From positions 1 through 40,552 of the forward strand of contig JAZQDD010000009.1 in assembly GCA_045546615.1 (NCBI GenBank): 40,552 nt of DNA, in the 5' to 3' direction. The notes under the pieces were generated by a model. That model had not been told where the DNA came from. It saw only the letters and a program-made list of their open reading frames with translations, and made no database searches. The position numbers were made by a program, and so were the translations under genes. This document shows positions 23,351 through 31,511 of this stretch, piece by piece. Within the stretch, counting starts at the first letter, position 1; each line of letters begins with the position of its first letter. The stretch comes from CAG-390 sp045546615 (lineage in GTDB: Bacteria; Bacillota; Clostridia; Oscillospirales; CAG-272).

Positions 23351-23905
23351 ATGGAGCTGTTTACGGTAATACCCTACAATCGAGAAAACGCCGTGGCGTA
23401 CGCGCGGCGATATGCCCTCACGCGCAACGCGCGGTTTGAGGATTACACGGGCATCGGCGGCGATTGCACCAATTTCGTGTCGCAGGCGGTGTACGCGGGA
23501 GTCTGCGTCATGAACATGACGCCCGAGTACGGCTGGTACTACGTATCCCCCACGGACCGTGCGCCCGCGTGGAGTTCGGTGGAGTTTTTTTACGATTTTA
23601 TAACGGGCGCGCCCGCGTTTGCCGATGCAAACGGCGGCGAGGGGCCGTTTGGCAGAGAGGTGCTTCGCCGTCAGGCAGAGCTTGGCGACGTGGTACAGCT
23701 TGCCGACGACAGCGGGGATTTTTACCACACCCTCATCATCACGGACATAAATCCCGACGAGATATTTGTCAGCGCGCACACCAATGATGCGCTTGACCGC
23801 CCGCTGTCGAGCTACACCTTTGCGCGCGCGCGCTTTATCCGCATCGAGGGTGCGCGGGTGATAGCGGAGTACCCGTGTTTTGAGGAGTTGATGCAAACGC
23901 CGTAA
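23351..23905 (+). CDS. putative amidase-domain protein (amidase_6 type)
   Basis: This 184-residue protein matches the putative amidase domain (amidase_6), a papain/NlpC-like fold common in sporulating Firmicutes. Family features are YNRENAVAYARRYAL at the N-terminus, the catalytic cysteine in GGDCTNFVSQAVYAG (Cys39), a WYYV region, LGDVVQL, and the histidine pair in FYHTLIIT and SAHTNDA. No signal peptide or membrane helix is visible, so it would act in the cytosol, mother cell or forespore; a cell-wall role is only inferred. The site CGAGG precedes the ATG. The last codons and TAA stop sit inside a hairpin of array D, and an almost identical sequence repeats directly after the stop. Confidence 0.88.
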   Translation: MELFTVIPYNRENAVAYARRYALTRNARFEDYTGIGGDCTNFVSQAVYAGVCVMNMTPEYGWYYVSPTDRAPAWSSVEFFYDFITGAPAFADANGGEGPFGREVLRRQAELGDVVQLADDSGDFYHTLIITDINPDEIFVSAHTNDALDRPLSSYTFARARFIRIEGARVIAEYPCFEELMQTP

Positions 23906-23977
23906 GGCAAGCAAACGCCGTAAGGCGTTTGCAAGTGCAAAGTGCAAAGTGATAAGTGCAAAGTGCAAAGTTTCGGT
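23896..23977 (+). repeat. array D, left part: stop-codon hairpin and AGTGCAA repeats
   Basis: The end of the amidase gene, GCAAACGCCG-TAA, is duplicated. The second copy closes a hairpin GCAAACGCC-GTAA-GGCGTTTGC, so TAA lies in the loop. AGTGCAA/GTGCAAAGT units interrupted by GTGATA follow (23933-23970). A core beginning TTTCGGTAGCTTTTTGC-GTG-GCAAAAAGCATT (about 23971-24003) comes next. The 36 bases at 23941-23976 recur exactly at 24416-24451. Confidence 0.8.
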
Positions 23978-24074
23978 AGCTTTTTGCGTGGCAAAAAGCA
24001 TTCATATTGAGAAGAAAGTATACTTTTAGCGTATTGTTATGCTTAAAGGTGGCGGGAATAGCGCAATTTTTAGC

Positions 24075-24406
24075 GTCATTCCGAAGCTACACCGAGCTAC
24101 TTCGAGGTGTAGCGACCGAATCCCGCCGTTTTCCCGCAGAAAAACGGCGCTTGATGTTCGCACTGACCGCTTCGTAAACGGTAAAAGCCAAAAAACACGG
24201 CTACGCACTATTAAAAGGCGCTTGCTATATAAGGCTCCCTCCGAGAGGGAGCCTAATGTTAGCCGACGCTTTTTGCATAGCCGTGGCACACAAATAAAGT
24301 CCATAAAGGAAAGTCGGGTGCTAACATCAAGCGCAAAAATTCTGCGGAATTTTTGCGAGATCCACTTGCCGCGTCGCAGAACAATGCGCCGCGTCTGCGG
24401 GATGAC
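24075..24406. mobile_element. 332-bp nested-palindrome element with GTCATYCCG ends
   Basis: The ends are inverted: GTCATTCCG (24075-24083) and CGGGATGAC (24398-24406). Inside are three more nested inverted pairs: GCGCTTGATGTTNGCAC (24147-24163 with 24318-24334), CACGGCTAYGCA (24196-24207 with 24274-24285) and a perfect AGGCTCCCTC/GAGGGAGCCT (24232-24241 with 24245-24254, loop CGA). It contains no plausible ORF. The structure suits a non-autonomous MITE or a large folded RNA. It sits between two exact 36-bp copies of the AGTGCAA repeat. Confidence 0.5.
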
Positions 24407-24415
24407 AGCAAAAAA

Positions 24416-24658
24416 AGTGCAAAGTGATAAGTGCAAAGTGCAAAGTTTCGGATAATTTCCTCGCTTTGCTCGGAAATTTTCATTTAATTGAAAAATTATC
24501 GAATAGCCTCTGCTTTAAAGCGTTTGCAAGAAAAAATTTAATAAAACTAAAATCGGAAGAAACGCGCGCGTTTCTTCCGATTTTTTCCTTAACTTTGCAC
24601 TTTGCACTTTGCACTTTGCACTTTGCACTTTGCACTCTGCACTCTGTACTTTGCACTT
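24416..24658. repeat. array D, right part: second AGTGCAA arm, long hairpin and ACTTTGC heptamers
   Basis: After the second 36-bp copy (24416-24451) comes AT-rich core ending TTTAATAAAACTAAAA. Then a long hairpin with a CGGAAGAAACGC/GTTTCTTCCG stem lies at about 24549-24587 and ends TTTTTTCCTTAA. From 24592 to 24658 run nine tandem 7-bp units of ACTTTGC (variants ACTCTGC and ACTCTGT) plus a partial unit. These heptamers are the reverse complement of the AGTGCAA units on the left, so the two arms can pair. Confidence 0.82.
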
Positions 24659-24686
24659 AAAAAAGCGGCGCGAACGCCGCTTTTTT
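24659..24686 (-). terminator. terminator of the trpB-like gene
   Basis: AAAAAAGCGGCG (24659-24670), loop CGAA, CGCCGCTTTTTT (24675-24686) is a perfect 12-bp inverted repeat. It ends one base before the trpB stop codon and works on both strands. It closes array D on the right. Confidence 0.88.
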
Positions 24687-24687
24687 A

Positions 24688-26061
24688 TTACATTTTCGGC
24701 AGGAGAGAAAGTGCCTTCTGTATCTCCTCGTCAGAGGGGACGTAGTCGGTGAGCACGCCGTCATTGTGCTTCTGATAGGACATCATATCGAAATATCCCG
24801 TTCCCGTAAGTCCGAAGAGGATGGTCTTTTTCTCGCCCGTTTCTTTGCATTTGAGCGCCTCGTCGATAGCCACCTTGATAGCATGGGAGGACTCGGGCGC
24901 GGGGAGGATTCCTTCAACGCGCGCAAACTGCACTGCCGCCTTAAACACCTCGGTCTGCGGAACGGATGTAGCTTCCATAAGTCCGTCAGCGTAGAGCTGG
25001 GAAAGGGTGGGAGTCATTCCGTGGTAGCGCAGTCCGCCCGCGTGCATGGGCGCGGGAATGTAGTTTGAGCCGAGCGTGTACATCTTTGCAAGGGGGCATA
25101 TCATGCCCGTGTCGCAGTAATCGTACGCATACGCGCCGCGCGTAAGGCTGGGGCAGGAGGTGGGCTCGACTGCGATAAAGCGATAGTCAGCCTCGCCGCG
25201 GAGCTTTTCGCCCATAAAGGGAGAGATGAGGCCGCCAAGGTTCGAGCCGCCGCCCGCACAGCCGATGATGATATCGGGCTTTATGCCGTATTTATCCATA
25301 GCCGCCTTTGCCTCAAGTCCGATGATGGACTGGTGCAAAAGCACCTGCGAAAGAACGCTTCCGAGGACGTATCTGTATTTTCCGCCCGAGGTAACAGCCG
25401 CCTCGACCGCCTCGGAGATAGCGCAGCCAAGGCTTCCGCCCGTTCCGGGGTGCGCGGCAAGAATCTTTCTGCCTACCTCGGTGGTCTCGGAGGGCGAGGG
25501 GGTAACGTCAGCGCCGTATACCTTCATCACCTCGCGGCGATGGGGCTTCTGGTCGTGGCTGACCTTTACCATATACACGTGGCATTCAAGGTCAAAGTAG
25601 GAGCAAGCCATGGAGAGCGCCGTACCCCACTGACCTGCGCCCGTCTCGGTGGTAACGCCTGCAAGTCCCTGCTTTTTAGCGTAGTACGCCTGCGCTATTG
25701 CGGAGTTGAGCTTGTGGCTTCCGCTTGTGTTGTTTCCTTCAAATTTATAATATATATGCGCGGGCGTGCCGAGAGCCTTTTCGAGGCAGTACGCACGCGT
25801 CAGAGGCGCGGGACGGTACATCTTGTAAAAATCGATAAGCTCGTCGGGTATCGGGATATACGCCGTAGTGTCGTCAAGCTCCTGACGCGCAAGCTCGCGG
25901 CAGAACACCTCGGACAGCTCGTCCTCGGTCATGGGCTTGAGAGTTTTTGAGTTGAGAAGGGGTGCGGGCTTGTTTTTCATATCGGCGCGCACGTTGTACC
26001 AATAGCGAGGAAGCTCGTCCTCGGATAAATAGATCTTGTACGGAATTTGTTCTTTTGACAT
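24688..26061 (-). CDS. trpB: TrpB-like tryptophan synthase beta chain (TrpB2 type)
   Basis: This PLP enzyme is expected to condense indole and serine to tryptophan. The start at 26061 has a good site (AGAAAGGAC) and gives 457 residues; the open frame above it runs into the T-box leader. The length and the N-terminal extension of about 75 residues mark the TrpB2 branch, which often acts without TrpA. The PLP lysine is Lys117 in NTSGSHKLNSA, the catalytic glutamate is in TETGAGQWG (about 139), and the phosphate loop is GCAGGGSNLGG. No trpA or other trp gene is nearby, so it may salvage indole. The T-box with a UGG specifier supports a tryptophan role. Confidence 0.92.
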   Translation of the reverse strand: MSKEQIPYKIYLSEDELPRYWYNVRADMKNKPAPLLNSKTLKPMTEDELSEVFCRELARQELDDTTAYIPIPDELIDFYKMYRPAPLTRAYCLEKALGTPAHIYYKFEGNNTSGSHKLNSAIAQAYYAKKQGLAGVTTETGAGQWGTALSMACSYFDLECHVYMVKVSHDQKPHRREVMKVYGADVTPSPSETTEVGRKILAAHPGTGGSLGCAISEAVEAAVTSGGKYRYVLGSVLSQVLLHQSIIGLEAKAAMDKYGIKPDIIIGCAGGGSNLGGLISPFMGEKLRGEADYRFIAVEPTSCPSLTRGAYAYDYCDTGMICPLAKMYTLGSNYIPAPMHAGGLRYHGMTPTLSQLYADGLMEATSVPQTEVFKAAVQFARVEGILPAPESSHAIKVAIDEALKCKETGEKKTILFGLTGTGYFDMMSYQKHNDGVLTDYVPSDEEIQKALSLLPKM

Positions 26062-26122
26062 TTTTATGTCCTTTCTCCCCTTGTGGTGTGGGGAAGGGTA
26101 TTGTTTTTTCGGGGCAAAAAAC

Positions 26123-26376
26123 AAAAAACTCCCATCCCGTAATGCCGGGACAAGAGATACTCTTGCGGTGCCACCCTGCTTGACGGCGCAAGCCGTCCAC
26201 TCATCTGCGCAAATACGCATTTGCCCTTGATAACGGAGCGCCCCTCCGTCTTACCTACTGCGCCTTGCGGTTCGGCTCGCCCTTGACAGACCATATTATT
26301 CGGCATCCCCCCGAGGCTCGCACCGCCCCTCGGTCGCTGATAGAGAACTTCCCCGATTTTTTCCTGTCGCATCGGT
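26123..26376 (-). promoter_or_regulatory. T-box riboswitch, tryptophan type, upstream of trpB
   Basis: On the minus strand the leader contains the stem I distal motif GGTGCGAGCC and the T-box sequence AGGGTGGCACCGCAAG (near 26175-26160), which pairs with the uncharged tRNA end. It then has a terminator: CGGGACAAGAG (26146-26156) pairs with CTCCCATCCCG (26129-26139), followed by T6 (26128-26123). A candidate specifier is UGG (26293-26291), the Trp codon, in the 3' side of stem I. Low charged tRNA-Trp would favour antitermination. The T-box itself is clear; the specifier is read by eye. Confidence 0.9.
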
Positions 26377-26383
26377 TTATTTG

Positions 26384-26412
26384 ATTATACTCCCCATTTG
26401 CGGTTTTGTCAA
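26384..26412 (-). promoter_or_regulatory. promoter of the T-box/trpB transcript
   Basis: On the minus strand TTGACA (26412-26407), a 17-base spacer and TATAAT (26389-26384), both perfect. The start point near 26377 places the whole T-box in the leader. Confidence 0.88.
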
Positions 26413-26422
26413 GAGAATTTTT

Positions 26423-26466
26423 AAAAAAGGTGAGTCAAGTGCAAAATTGCATTTGACTCACTTTTT
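26423..26466 (-). terminator. terminator of the gdpP-ftsH operon
   Basis: GTGAGTCAAGTGCAA (26430-26444) pairs with TTGCATTTGACTCAC (26447-26461) through 15 bases with one wobble. On the minus strand it is followed by C and a six-base T run. It lies 23 bases beyond the ftsH stop and just above the trpB promoter. Confidence 0.88.
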
Positions 26467-26488
26467 AATTTTGCTTTTTGGGGAGCTA

Positions 26489-28480
26489 TTACTCCTCGCT
26501 GTTTTCCTCGTCGCGGCGGGCAAGTCTTTCGGCTTCGCGGCGTTCGCGCTCTGCCGTTTCCTTGTCAGCCTCGGCTTGCTGTTCGTTAGCTTTGCGGCTC
26601 TTTGCCTTCTTTTCCTCGGCAATAGCCTCAAGCTCCTCGATGGTGGGGAATGCGCTTTCCATAGCGTGCTTGAACTGCTCCGCGTCCATCGTTTCGTGAG
26701 TTATGAGGTACTCGGCAACGAAGGCAAGTCTGTCTGCGTTCTCGCGCAGGAGACGGCGTGCGGTCTCAAAGCACTCGTCGATGATCTTCTTTACCTCGGC
26801 GTCTATCTTTGCGGCGGTAGCCTCGGAGACTTCCTTGCCGGCCGAAAAGCTCCTGCCAAGGAACACGTCGTCGCCCTGACTTGAGCCGTAGCGGATCGGG
26901 CCAAGCTCGTCGGACATACCGAGGGTGGTGACCATCTTGTGCGCCATTTCGGTAGCGCGCTTGATGTCGTTGGACGCGCCGCCCGTAAAGTCACCGAATA
27001 TCTGCATCTCTGCGGCTCTTCCGCCGAGGATCATTGCGATCTTTTCCTTCAGCTCCTCGCGGTAAACGCTGTATTTATCCTCGGGGGGGACGGTCAGCGT
27101 GATTCCGAGAGCGTTACCCGACGGGATAATGCTGATGGAGTGAACGGGGTCGACGGTGGGGAGCAGGTAGGAGAGAAGCGCGTGGCCTGCCTCATGGTAG
27201 GCGGTGTTCTTTTTCTCCTTGGGGTTCATGCGCATAGACTTTTTCTGCGGGCCTGTCAGTACCTTGAGGAATGCGTCCTCGATATCGTTCATGCCGATAA
27301 GGGACTTTCCGCGGCGAACTGCAAGCAGAGCCGCTTCGTTGAGCAGGTTTGCAAGGTCAGCACCCGTAAAGCCTACGGTGGTCTTTGCTACGGTGGAGAG
27401 GTCGACGTCGTCCTCGAACTTTTTGTTGCGCGCGTGAACCTTGAGTATCTCCTCGCGCCCCTTGATGTCGGGGTATCCGACGGTTATCTGGCGGTCAAAG
27501 CGGCCCGGGCGGAGAAGCGCGGGGTCAAGTATGTCTGCGCGGTTTGTTGCCGCCATAACGATTATGCCCTCGTGTGCTCCAAATCCGTCCATCTCAACAA
27601 GGAGCTGGTTTAAGGTCTGCTCACGCTCGTCATGTCCGCCGCCGAGACCTGCTCCGCGGTGGCGTCCGACAGCGTCTATCTCATCTATAAATACGATGGA
27701 GGCGGGGGCTTTGCGCGCGGTCTCAAAGAGGTCACGCACGCGGGACGCACCTACGCCGACGTACATTTCAACGAAATCAGAGCCTGAAATGGAGAAGAAA
27801 GGAACGCCCGCTTCACCTGCGACAGCCTTTGCAAGCAGGGTCTTACCCGTACCTGGAGGGCCCATCAGCAATACGCCGTGGGGAATCTTTGCGCCGAGCT
27901 TTGCGAATTTTTCGGGGTTTTTGAGGAATTCAACGATTTCCTCAAGCTCCGCCTTTTCTTCCTCTGCTCCCGCAACGTCGCGGAAGGTCACGCGGCTCTT
28001 GGCGTCCTCGGGCGTTTTAACTCTTGCCCTGCCAAAGCTGTTCATTTTTCCGCCGCCCTTGCCCGATGCCTGTCTGATAACGTAGAACCAAAGCACGGCA
28101 AATATCACGATGAGGGCGAGATATGGCAACAGTGCCACCCACCACGGCCAAACCACGGGGGGCTCGTATTCAAATTTTGTAAGAGTACCTTTCTCAAGCT
28201 GTGAAAGAATGAGTTCACCAAGATCCTCACGGAAGTAATCCGTATCTTTTAGCTGATAGCTGACGATGGTCTCGTCCTTCAGCTTCATGGAAATAACGTC
28301 CTCGGTGTCAATATTGAATTGTACTACCTGTTCGGTCTGGAAATATTTTACCACGTCGCTGTATGTGATGGGGGTTCCGTTCTGCTCGGAAAATACTCCC
28401 GAGAGAATGAATATCATCACGGCAACGATGATAAAGTAGATAAGAACTGTTTTGAAATTACTGTTTGAGCGTTTGTTCAT
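26489..28480 (-). CDS. ftsH: ATP-dependent zinc metalloprotease FtsH
   Basis: FtsH is a membrane-anchored hexameric AAA+ protease that removes misassembled membrane proteins and some regulators. From the ATG at 28480 it has 663 residues. Helix 1 (about 10-30) and helix 2 (about 113-135) flank an outer domain. The AAA module has Walker A GPPGTGKT (207-214), Walker B IVFIDEIDA (about 262-270) and the second region of homology ending RPGRFDR. The zinc site is HEAGH (429-433). The C-terminal 50 residues are Glu/Lys/Arg-rich and probably coiled. A TTG at 28501 is the only upstream alternative and lacks a ribosome site. It is last in the tilS-hpt-ftsH run. Confidence 0.97.
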   Translation of the reverse strand: MNKRSNSNFKTVLIYFIIVAVMIFILSGVFSEQNGTPITYSDVVKYFQTEQVVQFNIDTEDVISMKLKDETIVSYQLKDTDYFREDLGELILSQLEKGTLTKFEYEPPVVWPWWVALLPYLALIVIFAVLWFYVIRQASGKGGGKMNSFGRARVKTPEDAKSRVTFRDVAGAEEEKAELEEIVEFLKNPEKFAKLGAKIPHGVLLMGPPGTGKTLLAKAVAGEAGVPFFSISGSDFVEMYVGVGASRVRDLFETARKAPASIVFIDEIDAVGRHRGAGLGGGHDEREQTLNQLLVEMDGFGAHEGIIVMAATNRADILDPALLRPGRFDRQITVGYPDIKGREEILKVHARNKKFEDDVDLSTVAKTTVGFTGADLANLLNEAALLAVRRGKSLIGMNDIEDAFLKVLTGPQKKSMRMNPKEKKNTAYHEAGHALLSYLLPTVDPVHSISIIPSGNALGITLTVPPEDKYSVYREELKEKIAMILGGRAAEMQIFGDFTGGASNDIKRATEMAHKMVTTLGMSDELGPIRYGSSQGDDVFLGRSFSAGKEVSEATAAKIDAEVKKIIDECFETARRLLRENADRLAFVAEYLITHETMDAEQFKHAMESAFPTIEELEAIAEEKKAKSRKANEQQAEADKETAERERREAERLARRDEENSEE

Positions 28481-28507
28481 ACTCCTGTTTTTGCCTTTCA
28501 ATTTATG

Positions 28508-29056
28508 TTAATGTGTGTAGACCTCGGGTTTAAGGACGCCAACGAAGGGCAGGGTACGGTATTTTTCGTCGTAGTCAAGACCGTATCCGACCACAAAGGC
28601 GTCGGGAATCTCGCGTCCGACGTAATCGGCGGTGAAATCCACCTGACGGCGCGAGGGCTTGTCGAGCATCGTGCAGGTGCGCACGCTGTTTGCGCCCTTG
28701 AGCTTCAGATACTCGCACAGATAGGACAGCGTTTTTCCGCTGTCGATGATGTCCTCAACTATTATTATATCCACGTCGGCAAGGTCGTTGCGGTAAAGGT
28801 CGAGCATTATGCTCACTCTGCCGCTTGTGGACGTGCCTGCGCCGTAGGAGGAGACCTTCATAAAGTCTATTTCCACGGGACGTTCTATTTTTTTCATCAG
28901 ATCGCCCATGAAAACCACCGAGCCTTTGAGTATGCAGAGCAAAAGGAGCTTTTTATCGCTGTTTTTATAATCTCTGTCGATGTCAGCGGCGATCCGCGAA
29001 ACTATTTGGTCGATCTCATTTTCGGAAATGAGAACGTAATCAATGTCGTGTATCAT
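28508..29056 (-). CDS. hpt: hypoxanthine phosphoribosyltransferase
   Basis: Hpt salvages hypoxanthine (and often guanine) to IMP/GMP using PRPP. The 182-residue protein has family length. It contains the flexible-loop region LKVSSYGAGT-like MKVSSYGAGTSTSG, the PRPP motif VDIIIVEDIIDSGKTL (about 96-111) and the base-contact segment VGYGLDYDEKYR. The ribosome site AAGGAAG is good. It lies between tilS and ftsH, its usual place in Firmicutes. A plausible internal promoter lies just above it. Confidence 0.96.
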   Translation of the reverse strand: MIHDIDYVLISENEIDQIVSRIAADIDRDYKNSDKKLLLLCILKGSVVFMGDLMKKIERPVEIDFMKVSSYGAGTSTSGRVSIMLDLYRNDLADVDIIIVEDIIDSGKTLSYLCEYLKLKGANSVRTCTMLDKPSRRQVDFTADYVGREIPDAFVVGYGLDYDEKYRTLPFVGVLKPEVYTH

Positions 29057-29081
29057 AGTTTTGTCTTCCTTATACTATTTT

Positions 29082-29110
29082 AATATATTTAGCGGTTTAT
29101 ATTCTATCAA
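29082..29110 (-). promoter_or_regulatory. possible internal promoter for hpt-ftsH
   Basis: On the minus strand TTGATA (29110-29105), a 17-base spacer and TATATT (29087-29082). The -35 overlaps the tilS stop. Hpt and FtsH could thus be made independently of the upstream operon. Both hexamers are near consensus but the local AT content is high. Confidence 0.5.
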
Positions 29111-30114
29111 TTTTCGGTTATGTGATTGTTTATAAATTGTAAATTTTGCAGTTCAGCTTGTTTTTCTCGTTTTTTTCGGCGGTCATCGACGTTCAGCACC
29201 AGGATTTTGCGCTTAAACGAGGCGGTAACGCCGCCCGGAAGGGAAATTCCGCCGACTTCGCCGTTTTTTGCCGCATCGAGCAGGGCGTTTATGTGCCGTG
29301 CTTCGGGGCGTGCGCCGCCCTCGCGCAAGCGAAAGAGCAATGCACGCGCCGCTACGGGGCGCGGCAGGAGCGACAGCTCCTCGGCGTTTATCTCGCCGCA
29401 CTCAAGAAAGCGGCGTGCCGCGCTGTCAAGGTACTCGCAGTCCTCTGCGGCAGAGGCGCAAAACCGACTGACGGCGGTGACAAAATCGGGGTTTAGCTTT
29501 TTCAGCTCGGGGATAACTCTGTGGCGAATGCGGTTTCTGGTGTAATCGTCGCAGAGGTTTGTGGAATCGGTAACGTAGGAAAGTCCGTTTTCGCGGCAGT
29601 ATTCTTCTATCTCGGCGCGGCTGACGTTTAGCAGTGGGCGCACCAGCGTGCCGCCGTTTACGGTGCGGCAGGCGGGTATTCCGCACGCACCGCGCGTTCC
29701 GCTTCCGCGCGTCAGATTCAAAATCACCGTTTCGGCGTTGTCGTCGGCATTGTGCGCCGTTGCGAGCAAGGGAATGTCTTTTTCGAGCATTATTCTCTCA
29801 AAAAAGGCGTATCTTATCCTGCGAGCCGCCTCTTCGATGCTCTCGCCGCTTTTTTTCGCCTCGGCGGGTACGTCAGCTTCAAGCAGACAAAACTCCACGC
29901 CGCGCGCTTGGCAAAGACTGCGGCAAAATTCGGCGTCGCGCTTTGCCTCATCACCGCGAATTCCGTGGTTGACGTGCGCGGCAACTACGCGCACGCCGCA
30001 CTCGCAAAGTGCGGTAAAAAGAGCCGTTGAATCAGCACCGCCCGACAGCCCTACGAGCACGGGAGTGTCGGCGGGCATACCTGCGAGAAGGCAGGGGTGA
30101 CGAAAGCCCTTCAT
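29107..30114 (-). CDS. tilS: tRNA(Ile)-lysidine synthase TilS
   Basis: TilS changes C34 of the tRNA-Ile CAU anticodon to lysidine so it reads AUA; it is normally essential. The ATP-binding PP-loop is VGLSGGADSTAL (about 21-32). VNHGIRGDEAKRDAEFC and ATAHNADDNAETVILNLTRGSGTRG follow, all family hallmarks. At 335 residues it has the catalytic and middle domains but lacks the C-terminal domain of the 430-470 residue enzymes of E. coli and B. subtilis; short forms such as that of Aquifex (about 310) are active. The ATG overlaps the dnaB stop by four bases. Confidence 0.95.
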   Translation of the reverse strand: MKGFRHPCLLAGMPADTPVLVGLSGGADSTALFTALCECGVRVVAAHVNHGIRGDEAKRDAEFCRSLCQARGVEFCLLEADVPAEAKKSGESIEEAARRIRYAFFERIMLEKDIPLLATAHNADDNAETVILNLTRGSGTRGACGIPACRTVNGGTLVRPLLNVSRAEIEEYCRENGLSYVTDSTNLCDDYTRNRIRHRVIPELKKLNPDFVTAVSRFCASAAEDCEYLDSAARRFLECGEINAEELSLLPRPVAARALLFRLREGGARPEARHINALLDAAKNGEVGGISLPGGVTASFKRKILVLNVDDRRKKREKQAELQNLQFINNHITEN

Positions 30115-31481
30115 CGCTCGGGGGGCGCGTCGGCATCGCTTCTTCCGCTGTCAAGAGCGTAGAAGGTGGTGTATTTTCCGAGCCAGTTCATCTTTACCGT
30201 TCCCGTTGAGCCGTGGCGGTTCTTCGCCACTATTATCTCGGCAACGGGTGTTTCGGTCACGGCGGCATCGTTGTCGCCGCCTTTTTTATAATATTCATCG
30301 CGGTAGATGAAAATAACGCTGTCGGCATCCTGCTCGATAGAGCCTGAATCACGCAGGTCGGTAAGCACGGGGCGTTTGTCCGTGCGGTCGGCAGAGCCAC
30401 GGGAGAGCTGTGAACAGCAAAGCACGGGAACGCCGAGGTCCTTTGCCATCAGCTTTAGACTTCGCGTGATGTCTGCAACCTCAAGCACGCGGTTGTCCTT
30501 GTGCTTTTCTCCCTGCATAAGTCCGAGATAGTCGATAACGACCATGGCGATGTCACCCTCGCGGCGCAATTTTGCCTTCATTGCGGAAACGGTGATGTTC
30601 GAGGTATCGTCGATGAGGATACGCGCACCCATCAGCTTGTCCACCGCGCCCGCGAGCTTTTCCCAATCCGACGGTGTAAGGTTGCCCGTGCGCAGGGAAT
30701 AGCTGTCAACCATCGCGTGGCTTGAGAGTATTCGGGTTGCAAGCTGTTCGTCGGACATCTCAAGCGAGAATATTGCGACTTTTTGCTTGGTCTCAAGCGC
30801 GACGTTGACGGCAATGTTCATAGCAAAGCTCGTCTTACCCATACCGGGGCGTGCGCCGATAAGGACGAAATCGGTCTTACCGATGCCGGCCATAAGGCGG
30901 TCGAGGTCGCCGTAGCCCGTGTTTATACCCTGAAACGCGGCGGGGTTTTGCTGGAGCTCGGCAAGGTTTTTGTAAACTCTTGCAAGCACCTCGGACAGCT
31001 CGGCAAAGCTACGGGTGTCTCTGCCCATCGTGATGTCGGAAATTTTGCTTGATGCGTATTCAAGCACGTCGCCCACGTTTTCCTGCTCGGAGAAGGCACG
31101 CTCGGATATCTGCGAGCAAGCCTCGATAAGCTGGCGCATCAGGCTTTTTTCAATTACGATGCGTGCGTAGTCCTTGATGTTGAGTGCAGTCGGAACGCAG
31201 TCGGTCAGCGTGCGCAGGTAGCTTTCCGCGCCCGCCCTGTCGTAGACCTTTTCCTTTTCGAGCATATCAAGCAGCGTTACAAGGTCGATATCGTGGCTCG
31301 CTCCGCCGAGGTGGAGCATTGCGGAATATATCGCGCGATGCTCGCTGATATAGAAATCGGACGAGCGCACGGTGTCGGAGATCTGCGAGATGGACTCGGG
31401 GTCTATCAGTATCGAGCCTAAAAGTGCTTGCTCTGCCAAAAGGGCAAAGGGGAGCTTTTTAATAGCTTCTGTATTGTTCAT
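30111..31481 (-). CDS. dnaB: replicative DNA helicase DnaB (DnaC in Bacillus)
   Basis: DnaB is the hexameric helicase that opens the replication fork. The 456-residue protein has the N-terminal domain (about 10-105, with LLAEQALLGSILIDPES), a linker, and a RecA-like domain. Its Walker A is GARPGMGKTSFAMNIA (about 209-224) and Walker B is VVIDYLGLMQG; the segment CCSQLSRGSADRTDKRPVLT contains the conserved Q/SQLSR motif. Length is standard. The site TTGGAGTG lies before the ATG. It follows rplI by 30 bases and overlaps tilS, joining two gene groups usually separate in B. subtilis. Confidence 0.97.
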   Translation of the reverse strand: MNNTEAIKKLPFALLAEQALLGSILIDPESISQISDTVRSSDFYISEHRAIYSAMLHLGGASHDIDLVTLLDMLEKEKVYDRAGAESYLRTLTDCVPTALNIKDYARIVIEKSLMRQLIEACSQISERAFSEQENVGDVLEYASSKISDITMGRDTRSFAELSEVLARVYKNLAELQQNPAAFQGINTGYGDLDRLMAGIGKTDFVLIGARPGMGKTSFAMNIAVNVALETKQKVAIFSLEMSDEQLATRILSSHAMVDSYSLRTGNLTPSDWEKLAGAVDKLMGARILIDDTSNITVSAMKAKLRREGDIAMVVIDYLGLMQGEKHKDNRVLEVADITRSLKLMAKDLGVPVLCCSQLSRGSADRTDKRPVLTDLRDSGSIEQDADSVIFIYRDEYYKKGGDNDAAVTETPVAEIIVAKNRHGSTGTVKMNWLGKYTTFYALDSGRSDADAPPER

Positions 31482-31511
31482 TTTTCACTCCAAAGTTTTT
31501 TGTGGAGAGGA

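Noticed and set aside
25230..25270. tRNA T-loop-like GGTTCGA
   Set aside because: It lies inside trpB coding sequence and no cloverleaf can be drawn around it.
29107..30114. TilS as a truncated pseudogene
   Set aside because: Catalytic motifs are complete, the frame is intact and short active TilS enzymes are known.
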